Of a stretch of 64,000 bases of DNA, positions 34,193-41,972 are shown piece by piece (within the stretch, counting starts at the first letter, position 1; each line of letters begins with the position of its first letter). Where the stretch lies: positions 2,108,001-2,172,000 of the forward strand of contig CBDHGY010000002.1 in NCBI GenBank assembly GCA_965263325.1, read 5' to 3'. Source of the stretch: CBDHGY01 sp965263325 (lineage in GTDB: Bacteria; Pseudomonadota; Alphaproteobacteria; Caulobacterales; Hyphomonadaceae). A program made the translations under genes and the position numbers. The notes under the pieces were generated by a model that searched no databases, was not told the DNA's origin, and saw only the letters and a program-made list of their open reading frames with translations.

Positions 34193-35074
34193 TCAGGCAC
34201 TTAAAGCGGAGATGGCGTTTGCGATGTCTACCGTACGCTGCGCTTCTTCGAGATGTAACAATTCTGTCATTTTGCCGTTGACTTTGATGACGCCTTTGCC
34301 TGCATTCTCTGGTGCCGCAAACGCTTCAATGATGGCATTCGCCTGAGCCACGTCCGCTTCATCGGGCGCAAATACTTCATTTGTTATGTCGACTTGTGCC
34401 GGGTGGATCAGTGTTTTACCGTCAAACCCAAGCACGCGGCCCTGTTCACATTCGCGCCGAAGGCCATGAGGGTATTTGAAGTTGTTGAAGACACCATCAA
34501 TCGCGAGAAGACTGTAGGCGCGCGCTGCTGCAAGGGTTTGACCAAACGCATGCTGGAAAGCGAGGCGGTCCTGTGTTGCAACGGAGCGATACTCTTTGGC
34601 AAGATCATTTGTGCCCATCACAAAACCTGTAAGCCGGGTTCGTCCAGCGCATTCCGCGATCTCAAGAATGTTTAGGATTGCTTTCGGCATTTCGATCATC
34701 ACCCAAAGGCCCATGTCAGCGGGCGCACCTGCGCGCGACATCGCGTCATTGAGCCGGTCGATATCACCAGCATCAATCACTTTCGGAGCGAGTATGCCAT
34801 CCGGACCAGCTTCGACAGCCGCTTTGATATCATCGAGCCCCCAATCTGTATCGAGTCCGTTTATACGGATTATGATCTCTCGATTTCCATACCCACCATC
34901 TTTTGCAGCCGCGCAAACGGCTTCGCGAGCCTCTGACTTTGCATCAGGTGCAACTGCATCTTCGAGATCGAAGATCAATGTATCAGCAGGAATGGTCTTT
35001 GCTTTTTCAAGCGCGCGCGTGTTTGCCCCGGGCATGTAGAGGCAAGAGCGGCGCGGTCGATGAGTCTGGCCCAT
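34193..35074 (-). CDS. mcl2: (3S)-malyl-CoA thioesterase / CitE-like lyase
   Basis: A 293-residue HpcH/HpaI-aldolase-superfamily protein with the CitE-like TIM barrel. Metal and substrate residues are seen in DTLIFDLEDAVAPDAK, the Arg of IIIRINGLDT, the Glu of WVMIEMPKAI and the conserved GFVMGTNDLAKEY. It resembles Rhodobacter Mcl2 along its length (LYMPGANTRALEKA, CEQGRVLGFDGKTLIHPAQ), which hydrolyses (3S)-malyl-CoA to malate. The ATG at 35074 follows AAGGAG six bases upstream. With mch at 30.9 kb this suggests an ethylmalonyl-CoA pathway, though CitE-like proteins have several substrates. Confidence 0.78.
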   Translation of the reverse strand: MGQTHRPRRSCLYMPGANTRALEKAKTIPADTLIFDLEDAVAPDAKSEAREAVCAAAKDGGYGNREIIIRINGLDTDWGLDDIKAAVEAGPDGILAPKVIDAGDIDRLNDAMSRAGAPADMGLWVMIEMPKAILNILEIAECAGRTRLTGFVMGTNDLAKEYRSVATQDRLAFQHAFGQTLAAARAYSLLAIDGVFNNFKYPHGLRRECEQGRVLGFDGKTLIHPAQVDITNEVFAPDEADVAQANAIIEAFAAPENAGKGVIKVNGKMTELLHLEEAQRTVDIANAISALSA

Positions 35075-35124
35075 TTGTATCTCCTTGTCTCGCACGCTGT
35101 CATTGCCTTGCCGACAAACGGAAA

Positions 35125-35625
35125 TCAACCTTCTGAGCGGCCCGCTGCCTCAGTCGCAATCGCCTTTAAAGCATTCGCGACATTTGCACGCGGAGTTTCC
35201 AATCCCTCAATCCCGTAAGCGGTCGAAAGAGTGTCTATATCGGAGTATCGCACCTCAACGCCAGCAGGAGTTTCTCTGACGAGCATCTTCAATGGTAGTT
35301 CCAATCCCATTCGACCATCAGCCTGCATAAACAACGTTCCAGCTTTTGGGTTTCCGAAAATGAACAACCGTGAAGGCGGCAGATTAAGGCCAGCAGAAGC
35401 TGCGCCCGCTCCGTGATCAATCTCGGCAAATAAGTTCAGCCCGCGCGATTGGATCGCTGCTTTCAAGTTTTGGCTGGTCTCTTCGAAGTTCACCGCACTG
35501 ATGACTACAATTTGTTCGGCCGCTTTCTGATTCGCAGGCGTGTCGGTCTTATGCTTAACGTCAACGGATGCACACGCCGCCAAGGCAACGAGAAAAGCTG
35601 CTGCACCTAAACCTCTCACAAACAT
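35125..35625 (-). CDS. DUF302 lipoprotein
   Basis: A 166-residue secreted protein. The ATG at 35625 follows AAGGGGAAG and opens a lipoprotein signal MFVRGLGAAAFLVALAAC (Cys18); longer ORF starts upstream are rejected. The mature part is a DUF302 domain: NFEETSQNLKAAIQSRGLNL, an AEIDHGAGA segment, FGNPKAGTLFMQ and the end YSDIDTLSTAYGI. Function unknown; some members bind small ligands or sit near redox proteins. It is divergent from the serine-hydrolase gene with 45 bases between starts. Confidence 0.82.
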   Translation of the reverse strand: MFVRGLGAAAFLVALAACASVDVKHKTDTPANQKAAEQIVVISAVNFEETSQNLKAAIQSRGLNLFAEIDHGAGAASAGLNLPPSRLFIFGNPKAGTLFMQADGRMGLELPLKMLVRETPAGVEVRYSDIDTLSTAYGIEGLETPRANVANALKAIATEAAGRSEG

Positions 35626-35670
35626 AAAACTTCCCCTTTTCATTCTTTTCAGATCGAGTATGCCCGGCAG

Positions 35671-36795
35671 ATGACAGATACGCCAATCACAGTCTCGACA
35701 TCGCCTGAATTCGAACCCGTCGCAGATGTGTTCCGTGACAACTTCGCATCTTGGGACGAATTGGGGGCTGGCTTCGCCGTCTATCAAGATGACGAACTGA
35801 TCATTGATATTAGGGGTGGATGGGCCGACAGGAAACGCACCCAGTTATGGGATGAACAGACGATCGTACCTGTCTACTCTACAACCAAGCCCATAGCCGC
35901 ATTGGTCGCAGCTATGCTTGTCGATCAGGAATTGTTGAATTACGAAACACCTGTGGCGCACTATTGGCCTGAATTTGGAGCGGCCGGAAAAGAAACGATT
36001 ACAGTTGGTGAAGCGCTATCGCACCAAGGCGGTTTGCCAGGTTTTGCTTCTCCAATTGATCCAGCGCTCTGGCTAGATCCACACAAACTGTCTGAAGAGT
36101 TGGCGAAAGTCTCGCCAATATGGGCACCAGGCGACGGCTCCGGTTACCACCCTCTGACGTGGGGATACCTGATTGGTGAGTTGGTTCGCCGCGTGGCTGG
36201 GCGGAGCCTCGGAACAATCCTCCGAGAAGATATATGCGAGCCGCTCGGAATTGATTTTCAGATCGGCACACCGCCAAGCAGTCATGATCGTATCGCAGAA
36301 ATTAAAAGACCTACCGCGTTGCCTGAATTGGGCGAGCACAATGAGGCGACACGTGCAGCATTCCTGACGAAGTGGGCCGCCCCAGATCGCGGAGGAGCTA
36401 TTTGGCGAGAGACCGAAATTCCGTCAGCGAACGGGCATGGCACGGCTGCTTCGACGGCGCGGCTCTACGGAGCTTACGCCAATAAAGGCAAAATCGGCGG
36501 GCAACCTCTCTTTTCTGACGAAACCTGGTATCAGCTCACCAATGAGCGATGCCGGGGGAATGACCGTGTGCTTCCCTTTGAAATCACTTTTGCGGCAGGC
36601 GTAATGCGAAACGATCAATATGTTTACGGCCCAAACCCAAACACGCTTGGCCATTCTGGGTGGGGCGGTTCGCTTGGGTTTGGTGATCCGGATGCAGGTA
36701 TATCTGGTGCCTACGTGATGAATAGACAATCAAATATCCTGCAAGGAGATCCGCGCGCCCGGCGACTGATCAATGCTGTCTATGAGTGTCTCTAG
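35671..36795 (+). CDS. Beta-lactamase-fold serine hydrolase (EstB-like)
   Basis: A 374-residue class-C beta-lactamase-fold hydrolase without a signal peptide. The catalytic Ser-x-x-Lys is YSTTKP (near residue 71), and the Tyr motif is GYHPLTWGYLIGEL (near residue 166). The third motif is HSGWGGS near residue 328, where classical enzymes have KTG. The block REDICEPLGIDFQIG matches family VIII esterases (EstB type), so esterase rather than beta-lactam hydrolysis is likely. It is divergent from the DUF302 lipoprotein and not in an operon. Confidence 0.85.
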   Translation: MTDTPITVSTSPEFEPVADVFRDNFASWDELGAGFAVYQDDELIIDIRGGWADRKRTQLWDEQTIVPVYSTTKPIAALVAAMLVDQELLNYETPVAHYWPEFGAAGKETITVGEALSHQGGLPGFASPIDPALWLDPHKLSEELAKVSPIWAPGDGSGYHPLTWGYLIGELVRRVAGRSLGTILREDICEPLGIDFQIGTPPSSHDRIAEIKRPTALPELGEHNEATRAAFLTKWAAPDRGGAIWRETEIPSANGHGTAASTARLYGAYANKGKIGGQPLFSDETWYQLTNERCRGNDRVLPFEITFAAGVMRNDQYVYGPNPNTLGHSGWGGSLGFGDPDAGISGAYVMNRQSNILQGDPRARRLINAVYECL

Positions 36796-36929
36796 ATCTC
36801 ACATAGAACTTGCCGTGCAAGCGTAAGTCTTTGATTCCGGTACACCTGCGAATTTCTCATTCGAGGTGGATATTCATTAACGACTATTCGATAAAGTGAG
36901 ACCAACCGTACCACCAAGGGGTCGATTGG

Positions 36930-37526
36930 ATGACTCAAGCAAATAAGGCACCTCCAAAACGCCGACAGGGCCCCAAACGCAGCGAGGCGTCTCGCGCAGC
37001 CATATTGGAAGCCTGCCGAGAGGAACTCTCAGAATCTGGATGGCGCAGCTTCAGCGTTGACAACGTTGCGCGCCGCGCGAAAGCCTCAAAGCAAACCATC
37101 TACCGCTGGTGGGAGTCCATTGGTTCTCTTTGTGTTGAAAGCGCGCTTGCAATTATTCCCGACGCACCAGCCGATGCGAGAGACCCAGAACAAAGAATCG
37201 CAGCACTAATCATTCCGATTGAGGCCGCAAGCCGCATCGGGTCTGGGAAGGAAATTTTGCGCGCCACGCTCCTTGCGGTTGGTGATGACGATCTTGCGGG
37301 AGAAAAATGGCGGGCATGGATGAAACGGGATATTCGCGAGCCTCTTCGAATGGTGCTCGCAGAACTTGCCGCCAAGCAGGTCATTCGCAGAGATTGGGAC
37401 ATCGACGCGGCGATTGAGTTTTTGCTTGGTCCGTTCTGGAATCGGCTGATAGTCAATCACTCAATGATCCCAGCGGGCTTCAGCGCTGTTCAGGCGCGGC
37501 GACTTCTTAAGGTATGGGCTGCGTGA
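36930..37526 (+). CDS. TetR/AcrR-family regulator
   Basis: A 198-residue regulator. A short basic lead (KAPPKRRQGPKRSEASR) precedes the helix-turn-helix (residues about 20-70: ILEACREELSESGWRSFSV, VARRAKASKQTIYRWW). The Trp-rich end of the recognition helix is frequent in this family. The ligand domain contains RIGSGKEILRATLLAVGDDD and a late VNHSMIPAGFSAVQA. The ligand is unknown. It begins 134 bases after the hydrolase gene and converges with the GGDEF-EAL gene one base apart. No clear palindromic operator was noticed in the gap. Confidence 0.85.
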   Translation: MTQANKAPPKRRQGPKRSEASRAAILEACREELSESGWRSFSVDNVARRAKASKQTIYRWWESIGSLCVESALAIIPDAPADARDPEQRIAALIIPIEAASRIGSGKEILRATLLAVGDDDLAGEKWRAWMKRDIREPLRMVLAELAAKQVIRRDWDIDAAIEFLLGPFWNRLIVNHSMIPAGFSAVQARRLLKVWAA

Positions 37527-37527
37527 A

Positions 37528-38916
37528 TTATGCCGCTGAGAAAACGCGTGTTGCGGATTCCGATAAGGTGAAGTCCGTGAGATTTTCCATAGGTGTTGGA
37601 ACACCTAAGAAGAAGCCCTGCAAGTAATCAACATTCATAAGCTGCAGAATTGCCGCCTGTTCTGCTGTCTCGACTCCCTCAGCAACGACTTTCATATTCA
37701 GGCTTCGGCCCATTTGAATTATGGCGCGCAATAAATTTTGACCCGCAACACCATTGTTCAGCTCACGTACAAATGCCCGATCAATCTTGAGGATATCAAA
37801 TTGAAACTTCTGCAGATAGCTAAGGCTGCTGTATCCAGTTCCAAAGTCATCCAGAAGTAATTGAACACCCAGTTCTCGTAACTGCCTAAGCACCCGGCAA
37901 GCGTTCTCGGTATGATCAATCAAGACCGTTTCGGTGAGCTCAAATTTCAGCAATTGTGGATCAATGCCGGCCGCGATGATTTCGTCTCCAACCATTCGAA
38001 CAAAATTTGGTTCGAGTAGTTGCCGCGCAGACAGATTTAAACTTATCGCCCGAGAGGGATAGCGCACGATTTCTCCGAGGACTGTTTTTAGAGACCAATG
38101 ACCAAGTTCAAGAATGAGATCTGTTTCTTCAGCTATCGGAATGAAACGTCCCGGAGATCCGGCCGGACCAATTTTATTTGGCCAGCGCATTAGCGCTTCG
38201 AGCGCCTTGATTTCACCGGTACGTGCGTCAAAGATTGGCTGGTAAAATAGCTGCAGCTGATTTGTGTTTAAAGCTTCGCGCAAATCTGCCCGGACTTCGC
38301 GCTTTTCCAATTTGTCGTGATCAAGACTTCTATGGAACAAAACTGGTCCCGAGCGCTTCGACTTTGCTTCATACATCGCCCGGTCTGCACGGCGAAGCAG
38401 CTCTTCGGCAGTGCTGCACGTCTCGTCCTGCAGCGCCACTCCAACACTGAGGTCGACCGCAACAGAATGATCATCTAGTGGCAGATGCCGACTTTGGCTT
38501 TCGTAAAGCGTTCTGGCGAAACTCTTGACCTCCTCGGCGCATACACCCGAGCGAATAATTGCGAACTCATCTCCTCCGAGCCTTCCGACAACACCTTCCC
38601 GGCAGACCATATCCTGAAGAGATCCTGCAACACGCCGCAACACCTCATCACCCACGCTGTGACCGAACTTGTCATTAGTCTCTTTAAAATTTGCGAGATC
38701 GACATAGAGAACATGCAGCTCTTCGCCAGACGAAAATCTTGTTTCCAGCTTCTCCAAAAATGAGCGTCGCCCGAACACACCCGTTAAAGCATCGGACTTA
38801 GTCTCCATTTTTAAAGATATTAGCTCCCGCCGAATTCTTCGAACGCGCATTGCAAATACAGCCGTTATTCCAGCAAGCAATAAAATGCCAAGAAGGAGAA
38901 TGTTGCTAACCAACAC
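37528..38916 (-). CDS. GGDEF-EAL c-di-GMP signalling protein
   Basis: A 462-residue membrane protein with one N-terminal helix (SNILLLGILLLAGITAVFAM). The GGDEF domain (about residues 40-195) has the intact GRLGGDEFAI motif at 114-118. The EAL domain (about 205-455) has EALMRW at 240-242, NLSARQL, ELTETV, DDFGTGYSS, ILKIDR and VVAEGVE, all the metal and catalytic residues. The inhibitory RxxD I-site before GGDEF is absent (CREG and neighbours instead). Both c-di-GMP synthesis and breakdown are therefore possible; direction is not predictable. It is last in a six-gene chain and overlaps the preceding receiver gene by 11 bases. Confidence 0.92.
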   Translation of the reverse strand: MLVSNILLLGILLLAGITAVFAMRVRRIRRELISLKMETKSDALTGVFGRRSFLEKLETRFSSGEELHVLYVDLANFKETNDKFGHSVGDEVLRRVAGSLQDMVCREGVVGRLGGDEFAIIRSGVCAEEVKSFARTLYESQSRHLPLDDHSVAVDLSVGVALQDETCSTAEELLRRADRAMYEAKSKRSGPVLFHRSLDHDKLEKREVRADLREALNTNQLQLFYQPIFDARTGEIKALEALMRWPNKIGPAGSPGRFIPIAEETDLILELGHWSLKTVLGEIVRYPSRAISLNLSARQLLEPNFVRMVGDEIIAAGIDPQLLKFELTETVLIDHTENACRVLRQLRELGVQLLLDDFGTGYSSLSYLQKFQFDILKIDRAFVRELNNGVAGQNLLRAIIQMGRSLNMKVVAEGVETAEQAAILQLMNVDYLQGFFLGVPTPMENLTDFTLSESATRVFSAA

Positions 38917-39547
38917 GTTGCATGTCCTTCCCTATTGGTTCGCAGGATATCATCGCTTCGAACAATTCCTCGGCGGATTGTCGCAATGTTTTAATGGCAT
39001 CCAAATCGCCATCAGCGACGGAGCGAAGAATTCTGCTGAGAGCATTCAGCTCCTTCGGCCCAAAATGCGAAATATCAATCTGCCCCGAGCTTATTCCCAT
39101 TAGCTTTCGTGTTCTGTCGGCGACTGTTTCTTCAAGCTCCCGATTAAAAGCATTCATCGATTGCATGACTGACTTTCGCGTGAGCTGTGACGATATTCGA
39201 GCAGCAAGCACTTCTGGATCTACTGGCTTTGTTACAAAGTCGTTGGCACCATCGTTTAAAGCGGCTGAGACATACTCGGACTCCGTCAGGGCTGTGCACA
39301 TGATAATGGGCAGGGCATTTTCATCATACTCTTCACGAATTGACCGAAGAACATCTATTCCGGACAAATCCGGCATCATCCAATCTAGCAAGACGAGATC
39401 AGGTCGCTCACTCGCAACAGCGGCAATGGCCGCGCTTCCGCAATCCGCTCTCCTAACCTCATGGCCAGATAAAGCGACAAACCTGGAGAGAAGTTCCAGA
39501 TTGCTCTCGTCGTCATCGACCACCAATATCGAATAGGTGTCAGCCAT
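38906..39547 (-). CDS. Response regulator with unclassified C-terminal helical region
   Basis: A 213-residue protein. Residues 1-125 are a receiver domain: VVDDDESN acidic cluster, phospho-acceptor D55 in LVLLDWMMPD, Thr in CTALT, and conserved K107 in FVTKPVD. The remaining 85 residues are helical (NRELEETVADRTRKLMG, ELNALSRILRSVADGD, LRQSAEELFEAM) with no known output domain. ATG 39547 follows GGAGG by six bases and overlaps the preceding receiver gene's stop. It may relay or adapt the phosphoryl signal to the GGDEF-EAL protein encoded next. Confidence 0.85.
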   Translation of the reverse strand: MADTYSILVVDDDESNLELLSRFVALSGHEVRRADCGSAAIAAVASERPDLVLLDWMMPDLSGIDVLRSIREEYDENALPIIMCTALTESEYVSAALNDGANDFVTKPVDPEVLAARISSQLTRKSVMQSMNAFNRELEETVADRTRKLMGISSGQIDISHFGPKELNALSRILRSVADGDLDAIKTLRQSAEELFEAMISCEPIGKDMQRVG

Positions 39548-39938
39548 CTTTGACCTCCAAATCCATTTCGAAATCAACGGAATCTGCGTATTGGAGCAAA
39601 ATCTCTTGAACGCGGGAGATGTCTAATGGCTTCGTAACAACCTCATCACATCCCGCAGCCCGGCATGCTTCCTGGTCCTCACGCATCGCATGCGCGGTGA
39701 ATGCAATGATCGGCGTGTTGGCGTAACGTGGATCTTTTCTGATTAGCGAAATCGCTTCGTAACCTGACATTATCGGCATAGAGATATCCATGAATATAAG
39801 ATCTGGAGCTTGTAGACGCGTCTTCTCCACAGCTTCGAGACCATCGGCAGCCACGATGGGTTCATGCCCGTGGATTTGCACGAGCCTCGAAAGCAAATCG
39901 CGATTATCCGCGACGTCGTCTGCGATGAGGACAATCAT
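39540..39938 (-). CDS. Single-domain receiver protein
   Basis: A 132-residue CheY/DivK-like receiver. Key residues are present: ADDVADN acidic pair (D7, D8), phospho-acceptor D51 in LIFMDISMP, Thr in AFTAHAM and K103 in VVTKPLD, then a short C-terminal tail (VDFEMDLEVKDG). No output domain, so it probably acts as a phosphoryl shuttle or protein-interaction switch. Its start overlaps the histidine kinase stop by four bases, and its end overlaps the next regulator by eight. The kinase itself has no attached receiver, so this is a likely direct partner. Confidence 0.9.
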   Translation of the reverse strand: MIVLIADDVADNRDLLSRLVQIHGHEPIVAADGLEAVEKTRLQAPDLIFMDISMPIMSGYEAISLIRKDPRYANTPIIAFTAHAMREDQEACRAAGCDEVVTKPLDISRVQEILLQYADSVDFEMDLEVKDG

Positions 39939-41425
39939 GCGGCCATCTCACCATTCTGCGACACACTCTCCGGAGTCTCTGGAATAAGGAGCGTAAACAC
40001 CGATCCTTCCCCAAGCTCACTCTCGACAAGGATTTCGCCGCCCATCATGTGTGCCAAATGCCGGGTAATGGTCAGTCCTAGGCCGGTTCCTCCGAACTGA
40101 CGCGTGACAGATGCATCGGCTTGCACAAAAGGCCGGAACAATTTTTCAAGTTGTTCTTTATTCATACCGATCCCGGTATCTGAGACTTCAAAGGCGATAT
40201 GCGGCGCATTATTGAAATCTCGCCGATCAATCTTCAGTTCGATCACGCCGCTGCGTGTAAACTTGCAGGCATTGCTGAACAGATTTAGCAAGCATTGGCG
40301 CAAGCGCGTGGAGTCTGCACACACAATCTCGACATCGAAATTTTCAGGAATGATAAGCTGATTGTTGTTGTTTTCAGCAGCTGGGCCGAGCGCAACGAGC
40401 GTTTCTCGGACAATACGCTTGATATCGAACGTGCCGATTTCCAGTTCCAGCCGGCCTGCCTCAATTTTTGACAAGTCTAGAAGCTCGTTAATCAATCCCA
40501 ACAGGTGCTGGCCAGCTCCAAGGATCCTTTCAAGGTCGCTCACGGCCTCGGCATCCCCTCGTTCGGCCATGCTCATTTTCAAGAGGCTTGAATATCCAAT
40601 GACCGCATTTAGCGGTGTCCGTAGCTCGTGGCTCATATTTGCCAGGAACTGAGACTTCGCAATATTTGCAGCTTCTGCCGTATCGCGCGCTTCAACCAAT
40701 TCGTCGAGCGCCCTTTGCAACCTCGCTTCGTTTTCTGAGATTTGATCTAAAAGTTCGTTGTAACGAGCTGTCAACTTGCCGACTTCATCGCATGAATAGT
40801 TCACTATACGTCTTGATAAATCGCCAGACTTCCGAACATGAGTCATGGCGTCGGCCAGGGAATTTACGGGCTTGAGAATCCGGCGTGAGAGGTATCGCGA
40901 AAGAATATAAGCCACAAAAACCGAGAGCAGCAAAACGGCAGCCATAGAAAACAATAACGACCTGATCGCCCGGAAAAATGCATGAGGGTAACTGACGACG
41001 TATAGATGACCTAGCCTATCGGAACCGGACAGAACTGGTGCACGGCTAATCAGGTACTTGCCGGAAAATCCGGTCACTGCGTTATCAATCAAATATCCGA
41101 ACTGAGCATGAGCTCCGTGCTCAACAAAATGCGCACCCGAATTATCGATCAGAACAATCGACAAAATGTTATCAGATTCCGCTAGCGGCGCGAGCATTTC
41201 TTGGGCCGTCTCTGCGTCCTCGAACAGCAACGAAGTCGACAAATTCATCGCCAATAATTCAGCGGTTGACTCGCCTTGAGCCAAAATATCATTCCGCGCG
41301 GCCGTCCATGTTAGCAATGCGAATATGACGGACGCTCCAAATAAGCTCAGGACCGCCGACGCTACTCCTGCGGCTGTGATCTTACTCTGCATGGAGAGAT
41401 TTCGAAGACGGCGAAGAAAAAGCAT
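39935..41425 (-). CDS. Membrane sensor histidine kinase
   Basis: A 496-residue kinase. Two membrane helices (about residues 17-40 and 158-180) frame a periplasmic sensing segment of roughly 115 residues. A HAMP domain follows (YLSRRILKPVNSLADAM). HisKA has the phospho-accepting histidine in FLANMSHELRTPLNAVIGY (near residue 262). HATPase_c has NLFSNACKFT, DTGIGM and GGTGLGL. No receiver domain is fused. The ATG at 41425 lies two bases after the YfiR stop and after GAGGTG, so it is translated together. The linked YfiR protein may bind or control the periplasmic part (inference). Confidence 0.92.
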   Translation of the reverse strand: MLFLRRLRNLSMQSKITAAGVASAVLSLFGASVIFALLTWTAARNDILAQGESTAELLAMNLSTSLLFEDAETAQEMLAPLAESDNILSIVLIDNSGAHFVEHGAHAQFGYLIDNAVTGFSGKYLISRAPVLSGSDRLGHLYVVSYPHAFFRAIRSLLFSMAAVLLLSVFVAYILSRYLSRRILKPVNSLADAMTHVRKSGDLSRRIVNYSCDEVGKLTARYNELLDQISENEARLQRALDELVEARDTAEAANIAKSQFLANMSHELRTPLNAVIGYSSLLKMSMAERGDAEAVSDLERILGAGQHLLGLINELLDLSKIEAGRLELEIGTFDIKRIVRETLVALGPAAENNNNQLIIPENFDVEIVCADSTRLRQCLLNLFSNACKFTRSGVIELKIDRRDFNNAPHIAFEVSDTGIGMNKEQLEKLFRPFVQADASVTRQFGGTGLGLTITRHLAHMMGGEILVESELGEGSVFTLLIPETPESVSQNGEMAA

Positions 41426-41426
41426 C

Positions 41427-41960
41427 CTATCGCACCTCAACGGCAATTCTAAGCAGCTTGGAACTAAGCTTTACGCCAGATTCTGCTGCTAGAGAATTAT
41501 TGATCGCAAATCGGTTCTGCCTTCCGATCTTGACGAGCTCGATCATGCCAACTTCTGAAAAGTCGCGATCAGATGAAACGGTTAGGACGCCGGATTTCGT
41601 TAGACGGTTAGCAATGTTTGAACGCGCATCTGCTTGCGACAAGTAACCGATATGGCAAGAGTCCAACGTCTCAAAATTTAGTTCTACCGCGCGGAGCGTT
41701 CTTTCGTTCACATCCTTTCCATCAAGGGACATGAGTGAACTGTACAAATCTGCATCACTTGATACGCAGAGCGTTATGGTCGCCGACGGTACCCTTTTAG
41801 GCCAACTCGCAAAGCGGGCGAAGTTGAAAATCATTGCCGTTTTAATTTTTAATTGGCGATCATCCAATTCATCAGCCGTTGCCGGAGATGAATACTGAGC
41901 CGCGAAAACGAGAACCAAGGCACAAAGTGCGGTTCGACACAGTTGGAGGGGATGCTTCAT
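41427..41960 (-). CDS. YfiR-family periplasmic protein (DUF4154)
   Basis: A 177-residue secreted protein: signal peptide MKHPLQLCRTALCALVLVF and on, cleaved near ATA-DEL. The mature part shows DUF4154/YfiR features: KTAMIFNFARFASWPKR, ITLCVSSDADL, LDSCHIGYLSQA, VLTVSSDRDFSEVG-type region and the ending KLSSKLLRIAVEV. Pseudomonas YfiR holds the diguanylate cyclase YfiN inactive from the periplasm. Here the downstream partner is a histidine kinase instead, 1 base apart, and a TonB-dependent receptor lies just upstream (12 bases). Confidence 0.88.
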   Translation of the reverse strand: MKHPLQLCRTALCALVLVFAAQYSSPATADELDDRQLKIKTAMIFNFARFASWPKRVPSATITLCVSSDADLYSSLMSLDGKDVNERTLRAVELNFETLDSCHIGYLSQADARSNIANRLTKSGVLTVSSDRDFSEVGMIELVKIGRQNRFAINNSLAAESGVKLSSKLLRIAVEVR

Positions 41961-41972
41961 TACAGGCCCTCC

